The translations under genes were made by a program, and so were the position numbers. Shown piece by piece: positions 8,239 to 16,135 of a stretch of DNA of 32,435 nucleotides. The notes beneath the pieces are model-generated. The model saw only the letters and a list, made by a program, of their open reading frames with translations, was not told the DNA's origin and did not search any database. The DNA comes from Halobacteriales archaeon QS_5_70_17 (GTDB lineage: Archaea > Halobacteriota > Halobacteria > Halobacteriales > Haloarculaceae), in NCBI GenBank assembly GCA_003021975.1, contig PXRR01000035.1, forward strand, positions 1-32,435, written 5' to 3'. Position 1 is the first letter of the stretch. Each line of letters opens with the position of its first letter.

Positions 8239-8262
8239 TTAATAAGAGACAACTACTTGTCT
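8239..8262 (+). promoter_or_regulatory. TATA-like box and small inverted repeat before the Bat-type regulator
   Basis: TTAATAAG at 8239-8246 lies 28-35 bases before the ATG at 8274, the usual archaeal TATA distance for a leaderless mRNA. Immediately downstream is a 6-base perfect inverted repeat with a 4-base spacer (AGACAA at 8247-8252 and TTGTCT at 8257-8262). It covers the expected initiation region, where a repressor or autoregulator could act. The promoter is reasonably supported, the operator role is inference. Confidence 0.45.
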
Positions 8263-8273
8263 TGACCAAAGAT

Positions 8274-9734
8274 ATGGGGAAACTGACACCCGTGCTCGCG
8301 GAGACGCTCAGCGTCTTCGAAGCCGCCGCTCCAGGGACGCCGCTGACGACGAGCGAGGTCGCCGATCGGTTGGACCTCGGCCGCCGGAGTACCTATGAGC
8401 GCCTCGAACGCCTCGTCGACGAGGGGCTACTCGAGACCAAGAAGGTCGGTGCGAACGGCCGGGTCTGGTGGCGAGATCCGACCGATCCCGCCGTCACTCT
8501 CGCGACGGATCCCGAATCCAGACAGGCCGAGGACACCTTCGGGGCGCTCGATAGCCTCAACGACGTCGTCCGGGAGATCACCGGCGCGGCGATCGAGGAG
8601 TCGACTCGGGACGAGATCGAACAGGTCGTCTGCGAGCGCCTCGCGGCCGCTGACCCCTACGGATTCGCCTGGATCGGCGAGCCCGACATTCACTCCGAAA
8701 CAGTAACCCCCCGCGTGGAAGCCGGGATCGAGGGCTACCTCGACGACATGACGGTGTCGATCGATCCCGATGACCCTCGGGGGCAGGGACCGGGAGGGCG
8801 GGCGATCCGGACCGGGGAGGTCCAGGTCGTCGATGACGTCGGCGCGGATTCCAGCCTAGAGCCATGGCGGGACCACCTCTCCGACTATGAGTACCGCTCA
8901 CTCGCTGCCGTCCCCATCACTCACGAGGAGACGCTGTACGGCCTGCTGGCCGTCTACGCCGACCGGTCGGAGGCGCTCACCGGGGACGAGCGGCGGATGC
9001 TCGGTCAGTTGGGCGAGATCGTCGGCCACGCGATCGCGGCCGCCGAGCGCAAGCAGGCGCTCCTGGGTGACGAGGTCGTCGAGGTCGAGTTCCGCCTCTC
9101 TGACGCCTTCGAGGCGCTCGGCGCCGCCGGAGCGCACGATGGCCGGATTACGCTTGATCAACCGGTGTTGATCGAGGAAGGGGAGTATCTCGTGTACGGG
9201 ACCGCAACGGCCGACGCGGTCGACAGCGTGCACGCCCTCGTCGACGCCGTCCCCTACTGGACGGCCGTCTCGTTCACCGACGACGAGGACGCGGGGAGCC
9301 CCAGGCGGTTCGAACTCCGACTCTCGAATCCGCCGATACTCACGGAGATCGGCGAGCGAGGCGGGATCGTCAAGGAGGCGGTGATCGAGAACGGCGACTA
9401 CCAGATGCGGATCCATCTCCCGCCCAGCGTCCCCGTTCGAGAGGTAATCGACAGGATCGAGGAGGCGTACCCGGAGATGACCATGGTCGCTCGCCGACAG
9501 ATCACGATCGAGGATCCGGCCGAAGAGCGGGCCCGTCTCGTGGACGCCTTGAGCGATCGGCAGCTGGCCGCCCTGAAGACCGCCTACTACTCGGGGTACT
9601 TCAACTGGCCGCGGGACAGCACCGCCGAGGAGATCGCGGAGTCGCTGGACGTCTCCTCGCCGACGGTCCACAAGCACCTCCGGCGGGCTCAACGAAAGGT
9701 CCTCGAGGGAGCCCTGACTGAATCGACCAGCTAG
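8274..9734 (+). CDS. Bat-type transcriptional regulator (winged helix, GAF, bacterio-opsin activator and HTH_10 domains)
   Basis: A 486-residue cytosolic regulator. Residues 1-70 form a winged helix (TTSEVADRLDLGRRSTYERL followed by a wing ending GRVWW). Residues about 110-258 are a GAF sensor domain. About 264-415 is the bacterio-opsin activator domain (VVEVEFRLSD, and RIHLPPSVPVREVIDRI). About 425-478 is the C-terminal HTH_10 DNA-binding domain, with the typical LSDRQLAALKTAYYSGYFNW and LDVSSPTVHKHLRRA. The family includes Bat of Halobacterium, which activates bacterio-opsin under low oxygen and light, but most members have unknown targets. Two DNA-binding domains at opposite ends suggest bridging or alternative binding. 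ATG 8274 is preferred over the TTG at 8262 because of the TATA-like box spacing. The halocyanin gene downstream converges with it. Confidence 0.9.
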   Translation: MGKLTPVLAETLSVFEAAAPGTPLTTSEVADRLDLGRRSTYERLERLVDEGLLETKKVGANGRVWWRDPTDPAVTLATDPESRQAEDTFGALDSLNDVVREITGAAIEESTRDEIEQVVCERLAAADPYGFAWIGEPDIHSETVTPRVEAGIEGYLDDMTVSIDPDDPRGQGPGGRAIRTGEVQVVDDVGADSSLEPWRDHLSDYEYRSLAAVPITHEETLYGLLAVYADRSEALTGDERRMLGQLGEIVGHAIAAAERKQALLGDEVVEVEFRLSDAFEALGAAGAHDGRITLDQPVLIEEGEYLVYGTATADAVDSVHALVDAVPYWTAVSFTDDEDAGSPRRFELRLSNPPILTEIGERGGIVKEAVIENGDYQMRIHLPPSVPVREVIDRIEEAYPEMTMVARRQITIEDPAEERARLVDALSDRQLAALKTAYYSGYFNWPRDSTAEEIAESLDVSSPTVHKHLRRAQRKVLEGALTESTS

Positions 9735-10127
9735 TCCCCGGCACTGCTCTCCCCAAACCTGCAGCGAGCGGGGATTCCCCCTCGTGCACCCAGATCGGAG
9801 CCGCTGGCACTGTTCCCCCTCGTAGCGGTCGCACCGACCGGTCGTGACGGTCCCATCCCACTGGAGAAGGCCAAGCTCGATGATTCCTGCTCCTCCTGTG
9901 TGAACTGATCAGCAGTCAGCTCAACGTTGACCTCTCTTTCGGCGAGGTACTCGGTTGAGGCCATTCTCGTGTTCCATCGACTACTCGTCTCTTTTGTGCG
10001 CCCAGCGAGAAGGACAACGACGCTGATCCCACCCTGGAGATCGGATACGAGTAGTCCGACTACTTCGAGGGGTGACTGTCGGAGCCGCGTCGTATATGTC
10101 GCAAACCGTCTTCTGGCAGCTGGTGGT
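9735..10127 (-). other. Intergenic stretch with weak coding-like remnant
   Basis: No recognised gene. On the minus strand a frame from the ATG at 9964 (MASTEYLAEREVNVELTADQ) is acidic for about 30 residues and then loses coding character. A hydrophobic patch in the same frame (VVGLLVSDLQGGISVVVLLA) lies upstream, around 10020-10080. This may be the eroded rest of a small gene; the evidence is thin. Confidence 0.25.
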
Positions 10128-10556
10128 TCAGTAGTAGCCTCCTCCGTTGGCGTCTCCGCTCCCCCCGAGCGGACTTTCGATAGCGGCGTCGCCGACACCG
10201 ACTTTCATGCTCATCCCCGAGAGGTCCGCCGAGCCGTGGATTGTACAGTACACGTCGTACACGCCACTTTCTTCGAACGTGTGTTCCACCGTCTCGCCGC
10301 CCGGTACGCGCTCATCGACGCGCCAGTTATCCGAGGTACTCGTGACAGTGTGTTCACCACTGTCCTCGTTCGTCCACATGACCGTGGTGCCGGCGTCGAC
10401 GTGGACGTTGCGGGGCTGGAATTGAGACTCCGTCATCGTCACCTCCGAGGTTTCTTCGACGCTGGCACTCCCCCTACCGGTACTCCCCGTGCACCCGGGG
10501 ACAGCCGTCACTGTGGTCGCTGCGAAGACTGTCAGGAACCGCCGTCGGTGCGTCAT
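10128..10556 (-). CDS. Halocyanin-like blue copper protein, Tat lipoprotein
   Basis: A 142-residue secreted electron carrier. The start ATG at 10556 is followed by a twin-arginine signal (RRRFLTVFAATT) and a lipobox (TAVPGC) with acyl-acceptor Cys22, so export folded by Tat and lipid anchoring outside the membrane are predicted. After a Ser/Glu-rich linker comes a plastocyanin-like domain. Type-1 copper ligands are His69 (in GEHTVTS), Cys104 and His107 (VYCTIHGSADLSGM), and Met115. The protein ends in a Gly-rich tail. Halocyanins shuttle electrons to or from terminal oxidases. Readable sequence upstream of 10556 in the same frame is not coding-like. It is a single gene, with no oxidase or other respiratory gene beside it; a PQQ dehydrogenase lies 5.6 kb away. 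Confidence 0.92.
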   Translation of the reverse strand: MTHRRRFLTVFAATTVTAVPGCTGSTGRGSASVEETSEVTMTESQFQPRNVHVDAGTTVMWTNEDSGEHTVTSTSDNWRVDERVPGGETVEHTFEESGVYDVYCTIHGSADLSGMSMKVGVGDAAIESPLGGSGDANGGGYY

Positions 10557-11329
10557 GGTATTAGCTAGCAGTCTACGCGGAAAGAATTCTTGTAGCTTGT
10601 GCCACCAATCAACGAGCTGTACTCTCGTTCGTTTGACGGTGTTGCAGACGAAGGGACCCGACGACCACCGGCTCGAGGGCGAGAGTGAGGGTGACGCTAT
10701 CGACGCGTCGGTCATCGAACCGTTGACGATCTGCTCGAACAGAGAGAGATCGCAAATCACGTTCGAAAACCGCCCGGATCAGCCGGCCACGATGCGTCAG
10801 ACCGGTCTCCCGCACGGCTCCAAGGACTCCGCCGGAATGAGCGTCGGCGGGAACCGAGCACGATCGCACGGCCGGACGAGACTGTCTCCTCCCGGTGGCA
10901 CGCCGCCCACCGGGAGGGGCACGTCTTCTTCGACGGCGCCCACCGAGGTTAGGACAGTCCCGACGCCGTAGAGCGATCGGGACGACTCCGCCGTCTTCTC
11001 CGTGGGGTCCGATAGACGACGGATGCGCGACGAGACGACCGACGAGTCCTGTCTCCGCTGGGTCCCTCGCAACACACGGCTGCCGCCTCGACGAACACGC
11101 ATACGCCCGGCGGGTACTCTCGGGGGTCGCGCGATGGGGCCTGACGGGCCGGAAGAGCGGGCGTTCCGGTGAGCGAACGTTTGTCCCGATCAGGCCGGAG
11201 AAGACGCCGGTGGGCGCGAGGACGAACAAGGGGGGCGGCCGGTGGCCTCGCTGTCCCGTCTTCCGGGAATCACCCGTCCCGCGTCAGTGGGATGTTCCGC
11301 TAGTCCGTCCAGTCTCCTCCGGCTACTGT
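10557..11329 (+). other. Long intergenic stretch, no gene recognised
   Basis: About 770 bases. Frames on both strands are Arg/Pro-rich or have mixed third positions, with no recognisable domain. The halocyanin promoter should lie at its left end: an A/T-rich AAAGAATTCT lies about 25-35 bases before the start at 10556. The only other structure is the hairpin at 10888-10917. The stretch may be decayed sequence. Confidence 0.45.
10888..10917. repeat. Perfect 11-base inverted repeat (hairpin)
   Basis: CCTCCCGGTGG at 10888-10898 and CCACCGGGAGG at 10907-10917 are exact reverse complements separated by 8 bases. It lies in gene-free DNA and has no adjacent T run, so it is not a typical terminator. 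Role unknown. Confidence 0.6.
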
Positions 11330-11363
11330 CCGAGAGAAACACAACCCCTATTGTCCCTCTCGG
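11330..11363 (+). promoter_or_regulatory. Promoter with flanking inverted repeat, sugar-oxidation operon
   Basis: CCGAGAG (11330-11336) and CTCTCGG (11357-11363) are perfect inverted arms. Between them is CTATT at 11348-11352, 25-29 bases before the ATG at 11377, where the TATA box of a leaderless archaeal transcript should be. Arms that straddle the TATA position are a plausible operator for a repressor controlling the oxidoreductase genes. The repeat is seen; the role is inferred. Confidence 0.4.
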
Positions 11364-11376
11364 GATTGTCCTCTGC

Positions 11377-12471
11377 ATGAGTGATTCTGGGAGGAGTGAC
11401 ACGCCGGAGCCAGGGTCCGTCAGGTCCGACCGCCTTCGAATCGGCGTCGTCGGTGGCGGTTACATCGGGACGACCGTCGGCGAAACGTTCGTCGAACACG
11501 CCGACGCGCAGGTCGCCGCGCTCACCGACATCGACGAGGAGACCCTCGAAACCGCCGGGGTCGAGTTGGGCGTCGACCCCGACAGCCGGTACACCGAGTA
11601 CGAGTCGATGCTCGATTCGGAAGCGCTCGACGCAGTGCTCGTCGGAACGCCACACACGCTTCACTACGACCAGATCCTCGCGGCGTTCGAACGCGACCTG
11701 CACGTGCTCTGTGACAAGCCGCTGACGACGGATCTAGACGAGGCGCGCGAACTCGTGAGCCTCGACCGCGAACGCGACGAAGTACTGATGATCGGCTACC
11801 AGCGGCACCTCTACCAGGCGTTCGTCAGAGCGCGCGAGGTGTGGGCAGAGGACGACCGCGAACCGCGCTGGATCACGGCCGAAGTCTGCCAGGACTGGGT
11901 CGACCGCTTCGAGGACACGTGGCGACAGGACCCCGACCTCTCCGGCGGTGGATACCTCTACGACACGGGAAGCCACCTCCTCGACTGCGTCCTCTGGAGT
12001 ACCGGCCTCACCCCCGAAGCCGTCTCGGCGGACATGACGTTTCTCGACGATCGGGAGCGCGTCGACGGCCGTGCGAACGTCACTGTCCGGTTCACGAACG
12101 GCGCGACGGCCTCGTTCTCGCTGTCGGGCGAGACACCGTGCATGCGCGAACACGTGCGGATGTGGGACGAACGAGGCGCGGTCGTACTCGACAGCCAGGA
12201 CTGGGAGCCGAGTGAGTACGCCGAGATCGACGACGAGAGCGGTGAGCACCGACCGCACCTCCCCCAGCGCGGTCGGCAGTCGAAGGCCGAGGCGTTCGTC
12301 GAGGCGATCCGAACGGGGGAACGGCCCACCGCGACGGCGCTCGACGGACTCCGGGTGACCGCTGTGACCGAGGCGGCCTACCAGTCAGCCCGCGGCGACG
12401 GGTCGTTCGTCACCGTCGACCCAGCGGACGTGGCACTGGAGAGCGAGGCTCCGATCCGCCAGCGCGAGTGA
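11377..12471 (+). CDS. Gfo/Idh/MocA family NAD(P)-dependent oxidoreductase (first copy)
   Basis: A 364-residue cytosolic dehydrogenase. After a short polar tail it has a Rossmann motif (RIGVVGGGYIGTTVGE, residues 21-36) and the family's (E/D)KP motif as CDKPL at 112-116. The catalytic-domain pair Asp196/His200 sits in YDTGSHLLD. Length and order are normal. Members oxidise or reduce sugars, polyols or sugar nucleotides using NAD(P); the substrate cannot be read here. The ATG at 11377 is chosen by the TATA-like spacing and because sequence upstream is not coding-like. It lies 194 bases before the isomerase gene and almost certainly belongs to the same catabolic unit, although that gene also seems to have its own promoter. 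It is only distantly similar to the second Gfo/Idh/MocA protein, so the pair probably acts on successive intermediates rather than being a recent duplication. Confidence 0.9.
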   Translation: MSDSGRSDTPEPGSVRSDRLRIGVVGGGYIGTTVGETFVEHADAQVAALTDIDEETLETAGVELGVDPDSRYTEYESMLDSEALDAVLVGTPHTLHYDQILAAFERDLHVLCDKPLTTDLDEARELVSLDRERDEVLMIGYQRHLYQAFVRAREVWAEDDREPRWITAEVCQDWVDRFEDTWRQDPDLSGGGYLYDTGSHLLDCVLWSTGLTPEAVSADMTFLDDRERVDGRANVTVRFTNGATASFSLSGETPCMREHVRMWDERGAVVLDSQDWEPSEYAEIDDESGEHRPHLPQRGRQSKAEAFVEAIRTGERPTATALDGLRVTAVTEAAYQSARGDGSFVTVDPADVALESEAPIRQRE

Positions 12472-12633
12472 CACCGCGATACGACCACCGCCCGGTATGT
12501 GGTCCGTGAATCCGACCGGCAAGGGGTCAAAAAACCTCGGTCGGTGAATCGGTCGCGAGCCATCAGTCGGCGAGGGCGACAGAGACAGACGTCACTCCGA
12601 TCTAGGAGAGCGATCCGGCGAAGAGACGGGCGG

Positions 12634-12659
12634 GTTTTATGTCGGAGCTATCGCTCCGA
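12634..12659 (+). promoter_or_regulatory. TATA-like box and hairpin before the isomerase gene
   Basis: GTTTTAT at 12634-12640 lies 26-32 bases before the ATG at 12666. It is followed by a perfect 7-base inverted repeat with a 4-base loop (TCGGAGC at 12642-12648, GCTCCGA at 12653-12659). The upstream ATG at 12639 falls inside the TATA-like box, which is the main reason for starting the isomerase at 12666. Confidence 0.45.
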
Positions 12660-12665
12660 GGAAAC

Positions 12666-13634
12666 ATGGACGTCGGAGTTCTAACCGTCCCGCTGGGGGA
12701 CCGACCCGTCGACGACGTGTTCGAGTATCTCTCGGGGCTCGGCGTGAGCGCGGTCGAGATCGGCTGCGGCGGGTATCCGGGGGAGGATCCCCTCCCTCGA
12801 CGGCGGTACCTCGACGACGAGGACGCACAGTCCGAGCTGCAGCAGTTGCTCAAGGAGCACGACCTCGAGATATCAGCGCTCGCCACCCACAACAATCCGC
12901 TTCACCCGGACGAGGAGCGAGCGGACGAGGCCGACAGGGAGCTGCGCGAGGCGATTCGACTCTCTTCTCAGCTCGGTGTCGACGTCGTGACCGCGTTCTC
13001 GGGCCTCCCGGGCGGCGCCCCGGACGACGAGGTGCCGAACTGGATCACGGCCCCCTGGCCGACGGAGCACGCGGAGGCGCTGGAGTACCAGTGGGAGGTC
13101 GCGACGGCGTACTGGTCAGAGCTCGCCGACCACGCGTCCGATCACGGCGTCGAGATCGGGATCGAGATGCACCCGAACATGCTCGTCTACGAACCGACCG
13201 GGATGGCCCGGCTGCGCGAGGCGACCAACGAGTTCGTCGGCGCCAACTTCGATCCGTCGCATCTCTACTGGCAGGGGATCGATCCGACCGAGGCCATCCG
13301 CTATCTCGGAGAACGGGACGCTATCCACCACGTCCACGCGAAGGACACTCGGGTCTACGATCACAACGCTCGCCGGAAAGGCGTACTCGACACGACGCCC
13401 TACACCGACGAGGCGGACCGGTCCTGGCTGTTCCGGTCCGTCGGCTACGGCCACGGGGAGGACCACTGGAAGGACATCGTATCGACCCTACGGATGGTCG
13501 GGTACGATGGTGCGCTCTCGATCGAACACGAGGACGGGCTCACCTCCGCCCGCGAGGGACTGGAGAAGGCGGTCGACGTGCTGCAGCGGGCCGTCTTCGA
13601 GACGACTCCCGGTGACGCATACTGGGCCGAATAA
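12666..13634 (+). CDS. Sugar phosphate isomerase/epimerase (xylose isomerase-like TIM barrel)
   Basis: A 322-residue TIM-barrel protein of the AP-endonuclease-2/xylose-isomerase superfamily. It starts on a barrel strand (MDVGVLTVPLGDRPVDDVFE). The divalent-metal ligands expected for the family are visible: Glu167 in IGIEMHP, Asp196 and His199 in NFDPSHLYW, a His cluster in HHVHAKDT (221-228), and Glu287 in LSIEHED. Such enzymes isomerise or epimerise keto-sugars or inositol derivatives, often on the product of a Gfo/Idh/MocA dehydrogenase. The next gene starts within its stop codon (13634, one-base overlap), so the two are translationally coupled. The exact substrate is unknown; inositol-type and 3-keto-sugar pathways are both compatible. 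Confidence 0.88.
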   Translation: MDVGVLTVPLGDRPVDDVFEYLSGLGVSAVEIGCGGYPGEDPLPRRRYLDDEDAQSELQQLLKEHDLEISALATHNNPLHPDEERADEADRELREAIRLSSQLGVDVVTAFSGLPGGAPDDEVPNWITAPWPTEHAEALEYQWEVATAYWSELADHASDHGVEIGIEMHPNMLVYEPTGMARLREATNEFVGANFDPSHLYWQGIDPTEAIRYLGERDAIHHVHAKDTRVYDHNARRKGVLDTTPYTDEADRSWLFRSVGYGHGEDHWKDIVSTLRMVGYDGALSIEHEDGLTSAREGLEKAVDVLQRAVFETTPGDAYWAE

Positions 13635-14764
13635 TGGCGTCGAGCCCCACAGAGCCGTTCGACGTCGGTGTGCTCGGCTATCGGTTCATAGGAGCTGCGC
13701 ACGCGAACGCGCTCGCTCGGCTCCCGATGTTCTTCGAGGACGCGCCGGCGGTGAACCGGCACACGCTCGTGGGTCGCGATGAGGAGGCGCTCGCCGACGC
13801 CGCCGATCGACTCGGCTTCGACAACATCGCGACCGACTGGGCGGACGCAGTCGACGAGGTGGACGCGTTCTACAACCTCGGTCCGAACCACGTCCACGAG
13901 GAGCCCTCGGTCGCCGCCCTGGAGTCCGACACTCCCGTCCTCTGCGAGAAACCGCTCGCGCCGACGCTGGAGGCCGCCGAGCGGATGCGCGACGCGGCCG
14001 CGACGAGCGACGCGCTCGCCGCCTGCGCGTTCAACTACCGGTTCGTCCCCGCCATCCAGTACGCGAACCGCCTGATCGACGCGGGCGAGCTCGGCGAGAT
14101 CCGTCACGTCCGCGGGCGATACCTCCAGGACTGGCTCGTCGATCCCGAGGCGCCCTGGGAGTGGCGCCTCTCTGCGGACCTCGCCGGCGCCGGTGCGCTC
14201 GGCGACCTCGGCGCCCACACGATCGATCTCGCGCGTTTCCTCGTCGGCGACCGAGTCGGGGAGATCGACCGCCTCTCGGGGCACCTGCGGACGTTCGTCG
14301 ACGAGCGCCCCGTGGAGGGAACTGACGACACCCGCGAGGTGACCGTCGACGACGCGTACACGGCGCAGGTAGAGTACGACTCGGGCGCCGTCGGGAACTT
14401 CGAGGCCTCGCGGTACGCGACCGGCCACAAGAACGACCATACGATCGAGATTCACGGCTCCGATGGGAGCCTGAAGTTCTCGCTGGAACGGCTGAACGAA
14501 CTGGAGGTACTGACTGGCGACTCGAGGGGATACGAGACGGTGCTCGTCACCGACGCCGATGACCCCTACGGCGAGCACTGGTGGCCGCCGGGCCACGTGC
14601 TCGGCTGGGAGCACACGTTCGTCCACGAGAACTACGAATTCCTGTGTAGCGTCCGCGACGGCGACCCCTTCCGTCCCTCCTTCGGCGACGCCTACGAGGT
14701 CCAGCGCGTGCTCGACGCGATTCAGCGCAGCGACGAGCGAGGGGAGTGGGTCAGACTGGACTGA
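13634..14764 (+). CDS. Gfo/Idh/MocA family oxidoreductase (second copy)
   Basis: A 376-residue NAD(P)-dependent dehydrogenase. The Rossmann motif (VGVLGYRFIGAAHANAL, 11-27) is followed by the CEKPLAP motif (Glu105-Lys106-Pro107) and the catalytic pair Asp190/His194 in LGDLGAHTID. The C-terminal half has a loop GEHWWPPGHVLGWEHTF, as in sugar-dehydrogenase members that use a large substrate. The ATG overlaps the TAA of the isomerase gene by one base. The third residue of the glycine motif is unusual: GYRFIG replaces the more common GxGxxG/A form, a variation seen in part of the family. It probably acts together with the isomerase and the first oxidoreductase on one carbohydrate. Confidence 0.9.
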   Translation: MASSPTEPFDVGVLGYRFIGAAHANALARLPMFFEDAPAVNRHTLVGRDEEALADAADRLGFDNIATDWADAVDEVDAFYNLGPNHVHEEPSVAALESDTPVLCEKPLAPTLEAAERMRDAAATSDALAACAFNYRFVPAIQYANRLIDAGELGEIRHVRGRYLQDWLVDPEAPWEWRLSADLAGAGALGDLGAHTIDLARFLVGDRVGEIDRLSGHLRTFVDERPVEGTDDTREVTVDDAYTAQVEYDSGAVGNFEASRYATGHKNDHTIEIHGSDGSLKFSLERLNELEVLTGDSRGYETVLVTDADDPYGEHWWPPGHVLGWEHTFVHENYEFLCSVRDGDPFRPSFGDAYEVQRVLDAIQRSDERGEWVRLD

Positions 14765-14936
14765 ACCGGTCCGGCCTGCGAGTTCCTCCCGGGGAAGAGT
14801 GGGTCGATTACCTGGGATCAGCAACAACGAGGACACGTCGATAGAGGGCGCTTGCACCCGCCGCAGTGCGGTTTCAGGTAGCCGTTAGTCTGCTCGTCAC
14901 GGAAGACGCATCACCCCGTGAGTGGAGAGCGGTGCA

Positions 14937-15210
14937 CTACCGGACAGCGTCCCCACTACGGGCGATAGCGGACGCGCCAATCCATCGGGCAGATGTCAGT
15001 GATAGCGTCGTCGTTCGGACCTCGCGACGGAACCGGTCGGCGAGGGACTCGAGATGCCACTCTCGATAGAAAGCGAGGTGTCCCGGATGACGGATCGTTG
15101 ATCGCTGGTTCCTCGGCCACCGGGATAGTTGCGGTGCACCGCCCGCCGGAGCGGAGGACGGGAGCGGCGTCCCGGAGAGCGTGATCGATCTCGGAGCCGG
15201 TAATGAGCCC
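14937..15210 (-). pseudogene. Remnant of a class I SAM-dependent methyltransferase
   Basis: Read on the minus strand, about 38 residues in one frame (EIDHALRDAAPVLRSGGRCT, then ATIPVAEEPAINDP) match the region following the SAM pocket in class I methyltransferases, where a late strand is preceded by the LRxGG turn. Around 15085-15095 the sense continues in another frame as HPGHLAFYREWHLESLADRF, the usual next segment. The frames do not connect, the SAM-binding N-terminal half is absent, and there is no start codon. It is a dead fragment. Confidence 0.45.
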
Positions 15211-15413
15211 GAGACGGTCGACCGCTCACTCCTGGCCCCGACGATTCCGCCTGACTGGGTGAGCACGTGGTCCGGTACGACGAGCAGGGATCAACCGACG
15301 CGGACGGTCGGTGGACTGCTGACGGGACGGGGAGGAGCAACCGTCGGCGATAGCTGTGTATCCACCCTCGACTTGGGGTAGTGAGGAGCGACCGTGGATT
15401 CCTCCGGTGCTAC

Positions 15414-15602
15414 TCACGCGGTACGGGGAATCTGCGTTCGGGTCCCTTCCTGCACCGTCGGGACGTAGTGGGAGTCGTCAGGGAGCACCACGTCCATTTC
15501 GACGGTCTCCTCCGTGTTCGAACCGCACTCGATCGACTCTGAACGCGTCGTTTCGAGCTCTTCGAAGCCCGCGTCGTAGAACGTGACGAGTACGTCGACG
15601 GT
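15414..15602 (-). pseudogene. C-terminal remnant of an unknown, probably secreted protein
   Basis: Directly after a TAG (15603-15605), a 62-residue frame reads TVDVLVTFYDAGFEELETTR, then SIECGSNTEETVEMDVVLPD, and ends in TGA at 15414. The alternation and the GSNTEETVEMDVVLPDD turn look like an immunoglobulin-like beta-sandwich of the kind found at the ends of haloarchaeal surface proteins (FxLYD-type). There is no start codon. The frame upstream of the TAG (ELPELARQFRRRIF) is not clearly part of the same protein. Confidence 0.35.
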
Positions 15603-16135
15603 CTAGATGAGTGAGCCGGGTTTCTCGCAGTCGACGGAAGACGACGGCGAGAAAATCCGCCTCCGGAACTGCCGCGCCAGTTCCGGGAGTTCACACGCGA
15701 GTGCACCGTCTATACCCCCGCGCAGGCGGCGGGTTGGGCTCGCCGCCTTGCTCCCCTTCTCCGGTCGCATCCGGGAGAGGCATCGTCGTCATCGAGACGA
15801 CCCTTAGATACGATAGTTCTGACACTTCTGCAAACGGTGGTAGAGGCGGCTAATACGTCTCCTGCGTCCGAAAATTCGTCTCTAACACCGTGACGCTGTA
15901 GGCTGTCGACCCACTCCGACGTTGTCTTGCGTTCAACGAGGCAACATCAAACGGGCCGTCAAGCGGTGAATTCCATCACTTTATGTCGATTCAACACGGC
16001 CCCGTGCATAGATACGACTCGCACTCATGGTCCAGTTGCAGTCGTCGGAGGATCGTTGGACCACGGGTCGACGACTGGACCCGAGGCGAGGGGTAGTGAC
16101 TCGTCTCGTGGCTGAAGTGGGGCCCGGCCTGATAG

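Larger units (their letters stand above)
14765..16135. other. Gene-poor region with decayed remnants
   Basis: Nearly 1.4 kb with no intact gene. Two minus-strand remnants are described separately (14937-15210 and 15414-15602). The rest, including the more A/T-rich part at 15800-16030, shows no recognisable coding or RNA feature. An open frame at 15607-15807 on the plus strand lacks homology I know of. Confidence 0.5.

Noticed and set aside
8129-8242. A 37-codon frame with an A/T-rich patch at promoter distance
   Set aside because: Third positions are mixed, the composition is not acidic, and nothing recognisable is encoded.
12639-12665. Upstream ATG extending the isomerase by nine residues
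   Set aside because: It lies within the TATA-like box and the extension spans a hairpin; the ATG at 12666 starts directly on the first barrel strand.
13445-14857. A 470-codon minus-strand frame opposite the second oxidoreductase
   Set aside because: Antisense shadow; the plus-strand frame carries all the oxidoreductase motifs.
15181-15381. Plus-strand VIDLGAGNEPETV, looking like a methyltransferase SAM motif
   Set aside because: It occurs for only one motif with no following strand, and the minus strand gives a longer methyltransferase-like match over the same bases. Treated as coincidence.
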